In this document: positions 12,621 to 26,300 of the stretch, in pieces | Layout: each line of letters begins with the position of its first letter | Position numbering within the stretch: the stretch's first letter is position 1 | Assembly (NCBI GenBank): GCA_037013685.1 | Contig: CM072905.1 | Span: forward strand, 7,327,491-7,391,490 | Source of the DNA: Acridotheres tristis | Taxonomy: Eukaryota; Chordata; Aves; Passeriformes; Sturnidae | DNA length: 64,000 nt | Direction: 5' to 3' | Made by a program: the position numbers and the translations under genes | The notes under the pieces: generated by a model | Database searches by the model: none | What the model was told of the DNA's origin: nothing | What the model saw: only the letters and a program-made list of their open reading frames with translations

Positions 12621-13344
12621 CTGCCTCCCCGGATCACTCTGCCCCGGTGTCCCCCATACACCCAGCGGGGTCCCCCACTCAGGTGCCACTTACCTGTTCC
12701 CCCGCCCTGGCACACGCATGACCACAGTGCCACCCACCTGCCATCCACCGTGTCATCCAGTGGCCTCCAGTACCGCTCAGTGGCCCTCCTCGCCATCTGC
12801 CACCCTCAGTCACCCCCCAGTGACTTCTGGCCACCGCGGCTCACTCTCCTCCCATCCTTGTCCCCAGCCCCACCAGCTGGGTGGCACCGAGCAGCAATTC
12901 CAGCTCAGGGACCCCCAGGGGCAGACTGGGCATGGTCCCTCGGTCCCTGCACCCCCTGCCGCCAGCGTGTCCCCTGGGAGAAGGACAAGCACCCCACTTT
13001 TCCCGATAGGTTATAGAGGGATGGATTTTTTGCAACTGTTGGCACAGGGACCGATCCCCTCCAGCAGCACTTCAGGGGCGCGCAGCGCTGGGGAGGGGCC
13101 AGGTTAAAGCCCCCCTCCAGTGCACATCTCCATCATCCCCATCCTGCCTTCCCAGCTCCGCTCCACACCAGCAGCAGCTGCATCCTCCGGGCGCAGCCTC
13201 TGGAGGCAAGGAGCTGCCTGTCCTCTCCAGTGCACCCCATCAGATTCCCCCAGTTCCCCCAGCGTTAAATTACTGGGAAGCACTGGTCACCTACTCATTT
13301 TCTACTTGGAGCCGAAGAGAAAGGATGGATCCTTTGATCGCTCA

Positions 13345-13460
13345 CTTAAACCCGCCGTTGATTAATTAGTCCGGGAGCGCCAGTTAGTGGAGCATCACAT
13401 GATTTTGATTTGAGTTGATAACACGAGCGCTATAAATATCAAACGGGAGATGTGCAGGGA
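13345..13460. promoter_or_regulatory. candidate conserved non-coding element upstream of UBALD2/RNF157
   Basis: This AT-rich block carries adjacent homeodomain words (ttgattaattag), a TGATTTGAGTTGATAA stretch and the words ataaatatcaaa. It differs from the C-rich flanks, contains no repeat signature and lies between two divergent genes. Confidence 0.35.
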
Positions 13461-13754
13461 GGTGGATCAGCTGCCCTGACGTCCTCGGCTACTCAGTGGT
13501 GACGAGCAAAGGCCGTCCCTGGGGCTCCCTCCTTTATCCCCTCCCTGCAGAGGGACACATGGACCCCTCTCCCAACTGCTTCCTATCCACACAGCCCCAT
13601 AGGCAGCTGAGAAAAGCCGAATTAAAGAGCAGCCCGGGGTGGCTTTGTACCCTGTTTGTCAGCCTGTCACCGTCACACTAGGACCCACATTCCCAGCAGT
13701 GACACCATGTCCATACTGCTGGATGTCACACCTGGGCTGCGTGCCAGCGGGAGC

Positions 13755-13815
13755 ACCGGCTGAAGAGGAGAATTTAGACTCCATGATCTTAAAGGTCTTT
13801 TCCAACTTAAATGGT
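13755..13815 (+). mobile_element. CR1 LINE 3' tail fragment
   Basis: The words 'ttagactccatgatcttaaaggtcttttccaacttaaatgg' match the diagnostic 3' end of avian CR1 retrotransposons. Only the tail remains, in plus orientation. Confidence 0.8.
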
Positions 13816-14059
13816 TCTCGGAGGAGCCAAGGGCAACATCCACACCGGGAGCCTGCTCCAGCTCTCAGTGCTGGCGCCCAGCTGGGAGCTCTGAGACCTC
13901 AGGAACTGATTCCTCTCAACCCAACGTACATTTTTGGGGATCCTATTCTACACATCGATAATTTTAAAACCTAGCACAGCCCAGCACTGCTGAGCTGCCA
14001 GCCCCGCTCCCCTGCCTCGCTCCCGCCAGCACCGACAACGGGAAACTGGGAGAGGGAGC

Positions 14060-14240
14060 CAGCACATTTCATTACCGGCGCACAGTAGACTGCAGGGTTT
14101 TAGTGCAGATAATAATTCAAAGTTATCCCCGTGCAGATCCATAACCCGGCAGTCATTACACGCAGAGCTGCTGCCTGCATGCACGGCTCGTGGTTTTTTT
14201 CGCAGCGATTACTGCAGCAGAGGATTTTGTAGGACAGTGC
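14060..14240. promoter_or_regulatory. candidate conserved non-coding element
   Basis: This complex, non-repetitive block includes gcagataataattcaaagttat, cagtcattacacgcag and gcagcgattactgcagcag. It resembles vertebrate conserved non-coding DNA more than intergenic filler. Conservation is untested. Confidence 0.3.
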
Positions 14241-16084
14241 CGCAGTGGAGCGCTGGCAGGAGCTGGGTGACGATACGGCTTCGAGGGCAGAGTCTCTCCC
14301 AGTCCTACCCTGTCGCAGATCCCAGCACACATAAAGCCAGGAGAAACCCCAGCAGGGCTGACCCGGAGGGAGAATCCAGAGGAAATGCATAACTCCAAAA
14401 TGCACGTGGTGCTGGGCAAGATGCAAGTCTGAAGTTCGTGCTGCTCGGCTGTGGGATTTGGGATGTGTGTTTGACACGGAGAGAGGATCCTGCCTCGTTG
14501 TGCTGAGAGGGAAACCGAGTCACGGGAGAGCGCAGTAGTTAATGTTTTAACAGGAGGGTGTGCAGCTCACCCACAGCAGAAAACGTTTGTCTGTACACCG
14601 AGTCCATTCCCAGCTCCCCCGGCAGGCACTGGCACAAACTGTGGAGCCTCCAGCCCCGCTCCTGAGCTGGTTCTGCTCAGTGCAGCCCCGCAGTGGCAAT
14701 GGCTGTGGAAGGGGTGACTCTTCATTAGTGACTGCTAATTAGGGCTGCGAAGCTCCTGCCTGGGAAGGTCCCAGCAGAGTGTCAGGACAGCACATCTGGA
14801 GGAGCATCTCAGCACAGAGAGGCGACGACGAATCCTGCCCTAAAAAGCAGTTCATCCAAATGTCACCAACACTGCTTTGACACAGCTTTGAGTGCCAGGG
14901 GCCCATGAGCTGCATTCCCATGGGTTTCCCAGGCAGGCAGTACCCAAAGCCGGCTGCTCCCAGCTCGAAGCTGTGCTGTGCACATGAGTGGGTGGCTTTG
15001 GCAAGCAGGAGGTTCTGAGACCTCGCCAGGTGGGTCTGGGCTCCCTGCATCTGGAATTGCTCCTCTCACACCTCCACCTGCCTCAAGGCTGGTTTTGCTC
15101 CAAGAAGACAAAGCTACCAAAATCTTACTGGGCAAGCAGGACCCTCCATACCCATCGCTGAATCCTAGGGATGGGATTCCCCTAAATATCCCAGGAGGAT
15201 ATCCAGCCTTCCAGCCTGGGCAACCACACACTGGCATTGCTGGACCTCTCTTCCATGGGACCATCAGGACTTTGCAGAAGCCCCACAAAGGCCCTCACTG
15301 CTGGGGACAACCAGCTGCAGATACAGCTTCAAGTTTCCATTGCTCTGCCTCCTCATTCCCTCTCCCCTAGCCAGCTGGTCACCACTGCCACATCCAAACC
15401 TCCAATGCCTCTTCCCAGATCAACCTATTCTCACACCATGCATTTGCAAAGTTCCTTCTTCATTTGTTTGGGGTTTAAGTGCCAATTTTCCCTTTTTAAT
15501 CAAAGCACTTCAAGGCGAGAATCACACAAGTCCCACTCGGGTCCCTAAACGCCGGGCAGGGGAAGCACACCAGGGAGAAGTTCATCCTTGCAGGCTGACA
15601 CTGGAGCTCAGAGTCATCAGAATTTTAACCATTAACAAAAAATCCCACCCCCCAAACTGGGAGCTGTGCTGAACCCTGTAGCCTTTACATGGGAGGAGCA
15701 CGGGCATGAAGAGGATGGGTCTCTGCTCTTGCCCCTGGCATCTGATTAGGGTCCCATTCCCAGGGTAAACGGTTCCCGGATGGGAGGGCGGCGCTGGGAG
15801 AGCCTTGCTGGAGGAGTCAAGACAGGGGGTTAAGGGGGAAGCCCCGGAGGGGGCAACAGGGTCCCCATGAAAAAGGAGATGGGGTGCTGGGAGAGCTTTG
15901 CTGAAGGAAGAGAGGAGCCTTGCTAAGGGAATGAGGAGCCTGGCTGGGGGAGCCGGGCAGGGAGTTAAGGGAATGGCTCTCCCAACAAGGGTACCCAGAG
16001 ACGGGCGGAGCCCCCCTCTCTCAATGCCCCCATTAACAGCTCCTCTCAACGAGCCCCGCCCGCGCCTCCTCAATGAACCTCCTC

Positions 16085-20431
<4,347 letters not shown>

Positions 20432-21215
20432 GGCTGGGGCTGGTGGAGGGTTGGGGGGGTCAGGGGGGGCCGGGCCGGGGCGTTGGGAGCAGGGGCTCGC
20501 CAAGAAACGCACTGGAATAATTTTCTAGGTTTTATTATTATTTTTAGGGAGGGGAGCACATGCTGCCACGGAGGGCACTGACCCACGAGAGCCTCTGGCT
20601 GCTCTCTACTCCCCTCCCCTTTTTTAAAAAAAATATATAACTATAATATATAAATATATCTAATGTATATAAATCCAGAGAGAAGGAGCAGCAGCATGGA
20701 GGCAACTGCTGGGTGTCTGGGGGGTTTTCCCTATGGCTCTGTCCCCACCCAGCATCTCTACATCAGGGCAGGAATAACAAAAATAAATGGATGGAGGTGG
20801 TTCTTGGCACCCCAGATCATGGCCACATGGACATGGAGCCACTGGACACCCTCCCCCAGCTCTGGCTTCCCTGGGCACTTGTTGCAGTGCCCAGAGCAAA
20901 TGCAGCTCTCTGGCTCCCGAAATTCAGCCCGGCTTCTTGCACAGACCCCCCCTGGACTTGCCCCCAACCCCGTCCTCCCTCCCTCAGCACCCCCAGGGCC
21001 TGGGGGTTTATCAAAGTGACGTCCCCCTGTCCCTGTGACTGCCCTATGTGGCGCTTCCCCAGGCAGGGGGGAGCTGGGGGTTTTTTAGTTTTCAAATCAA
21101 TGTTGCTTAAAAAAAACAAACAGAAAAACAAACAAAAAAAAAAAAGGAAAAAAAAAAGACCCAGCAAAAAACAGGTTGAAGGTTTTTTATTAATTTAAAA
21201 AATAATAAAAATTAA
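20432..21215 (+). other. UBALD2: UBALD2 3' UTR (likely extent)
   Basis: AATAAA signals occur at 20782-20787 and 21204-21209. The second lies in an A-rich tract (about 21106-21230). Which signal is used cannot be decided from sequence; the end given is the later candidate. Confidence 0.45.
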
Positions 21216-21239
21216 AAAAAAAAATCACTTTTTTAACAC

Positions 21240-23210
21240 CAGCTATCCCTGCCTTTTCTCTCTTCTGGGAGGGTGTCCTTGGTGGGGCACTGAAAATAGG
21301 GGTGACACCCCTTTGAGGCAGTGTGACCAGTGGGGACTTGAGTCCATGTTCTGCCACCACTGCTGTCCCCAAAGAGGGGGATCAGAGGGAAGGGAAGAGC
21401 CAGGGCCATGGCGGTGCTGTGCCAGCACATTGAGGAGCCCCAATGTGCCAGGGGGGGCAGGCAGCACCCCTCTCTGTCCGCTCACAAAATCTCAGAGCTT
21501 GCAAAAGCCCCCCAGCAACCTGGGCCCCCCAGGCCCATCACCCACCAGGCCACAGCACCGTGGGGACACTGGGGGAGGGCATGATGTCCCCTCTGCAGAA
21601 GGGTCACCAGCCAGAGGACATGGGAGCTCACCAGGCCTATGGTCACTGTTCACACAACGACCTGGGGTAAAACCCCAAAACTGGGAACACAGCAGCTCTG
21701 GGAATGCTCTAGGAAAGACAGGGAGGCTCAAGGCAGTCCAAAGCTTCCTGCAGGGAGGGAGAGATCCCCAGGATGGCACAAATTCCAAGGAGAAAAGGCA
21801 AAAAAAAAAAATCCCATCTGGGATTAACTTACCTGCCCCAAAGATCACCCGAGGCTGGAGGTGTGTTCAGGGGGTACTGGGGGGTTGGGTGTTCATAGGG
21901 TGCATCTGCATCCTGGGGGCAGCAAAAGGGGCAGGGGGATGATGAGCACCAAAGAGGTGACCCCAGCTGGGCCATGTCCTGCAAATGTAATTGGCCCCAG
22001 AGATGTTTGTTTTTAAGCCCCTCAACCCCAGCCAGGAGTGCAGGATGGTTCTTTGTTGGCTCTGCTCTGGTGCCCAGTGGTTTGCTCAGAGTGTTCCCAG
22101 TTATCTTACAGGAGGTGGCACTGGGGGGATCCCAGATCCTGCTGTGTCTACCTCAGTACCCCCAAAGCAGGTTTTGAGCACCTGGTTTTCCCCTGAAAAA
22201 CCAAACCCACCAGGGAGAACATTGCAGGGGGAACTCCCTGGGAACTGTCTGTGGAGTACAGTGGAGCAGACGGGGATGGAGGCTGTCCCTGGGGGGGAGG
22301 GTTTGGGGACATCCACCAGGAGGGCAGGGTTTCCACAGGGCAGCCCCCAGGGGATGTCCCCCATAAGCTCTGGATCACCCCAGGTTCCTCTGGGGTTCCC
22401 CTGAGGGTTTCTCACCCTCCCACTTACCAAGAGGTGTTGCCAGCTCTGTGTCCCCCCAGGAAGTGTCACTGCCTGTGTGTAGAGGGGACATCCCCAGCCC
22501 CCTGTGCACACAGCCACGTGTCCCCAGCTGTGACACTCCTCAGTCTCCTCGTGCTGCTCCAGGGATTCCCTGCCCTGTATCCACCCCCGACACAACCTGG
22601 GTTCAGTCTTAGCACCCGCTGGGGCTTCCTCCCATCCACGGTGAGGGTGGGTGGCACAGGGGCCTGGGGAGAAGCAACCCCAAGCCTTGGGGGTGGCACA
22701 AGGGAAAGGAAGGGACATGTCACTGTCCCGGGGTTGTGGTGTATTGGGAGGTATGTTGGAGGTGGGGAGCAGAGGGGTTTGTGCCTTCAATCAATGGCAG
22801 TGCTGCAAGAGGGATGAGGGGATGACAGAGGGGGTTTCTTCAGCTGGGGATGGGGAAGGCAGCTCAGTGATGCTCATCCTGAGGGATAAGTGACAGTGGC
22901 TTGGGGTGGGATCTGCTTTTGGCATCAAACTCTGTTCTGCTGCTGCCCTTCCCACTGAGGTCCCCATTTTCCCCTTCTCCAGCAACAAATGAGCTCCTCC
23001 TCCTGCTGTCCCACACCTCTTTTGGGGCCACAGGCTCCCCTGGCAGGGCACAAGTGGGGCTCCCGAGGGTTAGGGGGTGCACAACACCAGGGGGCTGACA
23101 CAGGCTCTGGGATGGGGTTCCACAGGGGCTGTTCTCAGGATAAGGGATGCTGCCAGCCTCTCCTTGTGCATGAAGAGAAGATCCTGCTCCACTCAGGAGA
23201 CACTGGTGCT
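21240..23210. other. intergenic region between UBALD2 and QRICH2-like (convergent)
   Basis: The two genes converge here. I see no splice-consistent coding sequence and no clear repeat family in this 2-kb stretch. Confidence 0.5.
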
Positions 23211-23226
23211 CAGCTGCTCGTCACCC

Positions 23227-23232
23227 TTTATT
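23227..23232 (-). terminator. poly(A) signal of the QRICH2-like gene
   Basis: AATAAA on the minus strand begins 35 bp past the TAG stop codon at 23267-23269. It implies a very short 3' UTR and supports the last exon. Confidence 0.7.
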
Positions 23233-23266
23233 TCTGCAGGCTAGAGTCACTTGCTCAGTCCAGCCC

Positions 23267-23326
23267 CTAGCGAGTCCGGCCCCGGTACAATAGTCCATCC
23301 TTGCCCATCAGGTCACACACGCCAGG
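23267..23326 (-). CDS. QRICH2: QRICH2-like last exon
   Basis: Acceptor CCTTCCCAG|CCTGGC; nineteen residues, PGVCDLMGKDGLLYRGRTR, then TAG. The Gly-x-Asp-Gly-x-x-Tyr-x-Gly-Arg end resembles the family terminus. A poly(A) signal follows 35 bp on. Confidence 0.8.
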   Translation of the reverse strand, partial: PGVCDLMGKDGLLYRGRTR

Positions 23327-26300
23327 CTGGGAAGGAGGGGATGGGGTTGGCTGCCACACTGGGCTGCATTCAGCATCCCCAAGCCAGCCTCTCCACCCAG
23401 TTCCTCCTGGGGAAACTGAGGCATAGATCCTCCCCCAGACACTCAGCATCACCCTCCCAGCCTCGGTGTCTGCTGTCTGTATCCCCACCTTCCCCATCCC
23501 TACCTTGTTGGGGTCTGGAAGGAGGGGCTCCATGGGTTGCACGGGGTAGGTGGTGGTGTGTTTGCCCCCACAGTACAACGGTGATCTCCGGGAATACCCC
23601 GTGGCTGGAGGCTCCCTGTGGGACAGGACACAGGGCTGCTCAGTGTCCAGTGCTGTGGCACCCTGTGCTTCAACCTGCTATGCCAGGGAGGGGTCAGGGG
23701 GTGCTCCCCCTCCTCCAGCTGCTGCAGGAGACCCCTGCCCACCCAGCCCTGCAGGATCTGCCCATGGCCGTGACAGGTCCTGGTGCCCTTTGCAGAGGAC
23801 ACCAGGAGGCAGGAGCAGGGCTCTCCCAGCTCCAAGACTTGATTTTGGGAACTCCTTTCACAGGAGGCATAAAGTCCCCACCAAGCCCGAGCTCAGACTG
23901 ACACCTGACACAACTCATCACACGTGGCTTCAGGGCTTGACAGGACAGGACAGCACAGAGGGCTGCAAAACCCCTCTGACCTGGGGCAAGCCCAGCTGAT
24001 CCTTGCAGCTCCTCTCTGCCCAGGCACCTCCAGCCCCTTCCACCCCACCCAGGGAAGAGCTCTCCTTGCTGGGACAGGGCTCCCTAGGCCCCAGGGATGG
24101 GTCCCCATGTCCCTACCTGTGCTGCTGTACTGGAACACAAGGGTGCCGCTTGAAAGCACGGGGCAGGTGCCCAGAGAAGCCAGGGGATGGCGGCGGCGTG
24201 GATGGGGTGATCTGAGAGTGTCTGGGGAGGGTGACAAGGGCCACAGGTGGGTGACAGGGGCCAGAAGAGCCACCCCTGACACTGCAGGGCACTGCCAGCA
24301 CCCATCTGCCGCTGTCCCACCCCCTATGCACTGGTACTGGTTCCACTCTGGCCAAGCAACTGCACAAGTGGGTCACAAGGTGAGTATTTGGAAGAGGGCA
24401 CCTTTAGGAGCATCCTAAAACAGGGAGAAAAGTGCTAGGCAGGCTCCTGGGGGACACAGCCCTGACTATGCAGGCAGAGCCAAGTGCTGGGCACAGCACT
24501 GCAGGGAATTCTGGCATTTTCAGGGGAATTCTGGGTTGCTGAGCCTGGATTCTCCACCACCACCACAGCACAGTCCAACCCACTGGCTGGCTACAAAACT
24601 AAGGAGGTGCCACGAGGGAAGGGGTTAATTTGTGGAGTCCCACCTGGGAAAAAGCTCCAGCTCGTATTAGACAATGATGAATACACAGAGGCAAGCTCCC
24701 AAAACCCACTGCTGTGGGAATTTCTCCCAGGGGCATCCCAGTCCCAATGGGAAGTGGGGCTGGTGGCAAGGTCAAAGGGGAGGGTTCCTGTACCCCTTGC
24801 TAGGGTGGAATGCTCTCAGCCTCACGCTCACCTCGGTCCCACTGGTGCCTCCAAAATATGGTGGCTGCTTTTGGCTGCCCAGGACATATAAGGATGGGAG
24901 GTGGAGGGCACAGGCTCCCACCTGCCATCCCAACCAGCCCTCACACCTGTGTCCGTGCTTGGTCAGCACCCACGACCCCCCTGTGCCCTGCCAGGAGGGC
25001 AGGTCACGACCTGGCTCTGGAACTGAATGTCCCAGCCCTGCCAGGGGACAAGCCACTGTCTCCCACAATTGTCACAAAAGCCTTTGCACCTACAGTCCAG
25101 CTTCAGCTGGGAATGGCTCCATCCTGGAGCTGCCTCCTCCATGTGCCTCCTTGGATGTCAGTGGGAGGAAATCATCATCACAGTTCAGTCCATAGTTCCA
25201 TCAGTGGACAAATGGATCCAATGCCAGGGCACCACACGGGCCCAGCTGGAGAGAACAGGACCATTGCTGTCCCCAAAGCCATTGCTGTCCCTATGGCACT
25301 CACCTGCTAGTCCCAGGCACACTCTTGTCTGGGATCCAGAGGTTCTGGGATCCTGGGTGGCCTTGCACTGGCTGTACCCACTGGACTGGGGCTCCTGGAT
25401 GCATTCTCGAGGCAGTGAAACCACCATCCAAACTCTTTTTCTGAACATCAGGAGGAGCCTGAGCAAGCAGAGCAGTGTTTCAGCCCCAGCTCTTGCCCCC
25501 AAAACTCCACCCCTTTCCCTCAAGGAAGTCCCCTGTGCCACTATGAGCTTGGTCTCAAACTAGATCTTGGTCTAAGGGAAGAAAGATGGGGGTGCAGACC
25601 CCAAAGGAGGGGGTGTCTCAGGGGAAGCACCCAGGGGGCTGGAAGAGCCTTTACCTTGGAGATCCTCATCTTCATCTCTTCATCCTTGATCTCTCCCATA
25701 CTGGCCATCTCAGGGGAACCATCCAGGGGGCTGGGAAGAGCCTTTACCTTGGAGATTCTCATCTTCATCTCTTCATCCTTGATCTCTCCCATATTGGCCA
25801 TCTCAGGGGGACCATCCAGGGGGCTGGGAAGAGCCTTTACCTTGGAGATTCTCATCTTCATCTCTTCATCCTTGATCTCTCCCATATTGGCCATCTCAGG
25901 GGGACCATCCAGGGAGCTGGGAAGAGCCTCTACCTCAGAGATGCTCGTCTTGATCTCTCCCACATCGATCATCTCAGGAAGAACATCCAGGTCGCTGGGA
26001 AGAGTCTCTGCCTTGGCCATACTTTTCTTGATCTCTTCATCCTTGATCTGCCCCATGTCATTCTGCCCTATGTCATTCTGTTCCATGTCATTCTGTCCTG
26101 TGTCACTCAATTGTACATTTTGTCTCATGTTCTTCTGTCCCATATTCCAACCAATGTCATCCTGTCCCACGTCATTCTGTCCCATGTCATTCTGTCCTAC
26201 ATTCCGTCCCGTGCCTTTCCGTCCCGTGTCACTCCGTCCCGTGTTCGATCTCGTGTCTTTCTGTCCCACGTTCTGTCCCATGTCATTTGCCTCAAAGGAG

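Larger units (their letters stand above)
12621..16080. other. intergenic region between divergent RNF157 and UBALD2
   Basis: No coding gene is visible on either strand; the open frames here are short or GC-driven. The region contains a CR1 tail, two candidate enhancer blocks, and locally repeated 'gggagagccttgctg'-type sequence at about 15790-15990. Confidence 0.6.

Noticed and set aside
12151..13107. 318-residue plus-strand open frame over the RNF157 first exon
   Set aside because: It runs antisense to the well supported RNF157 exon 1 and CpG island. Low-complexity Pro/Ser/Arg composition and no family match.
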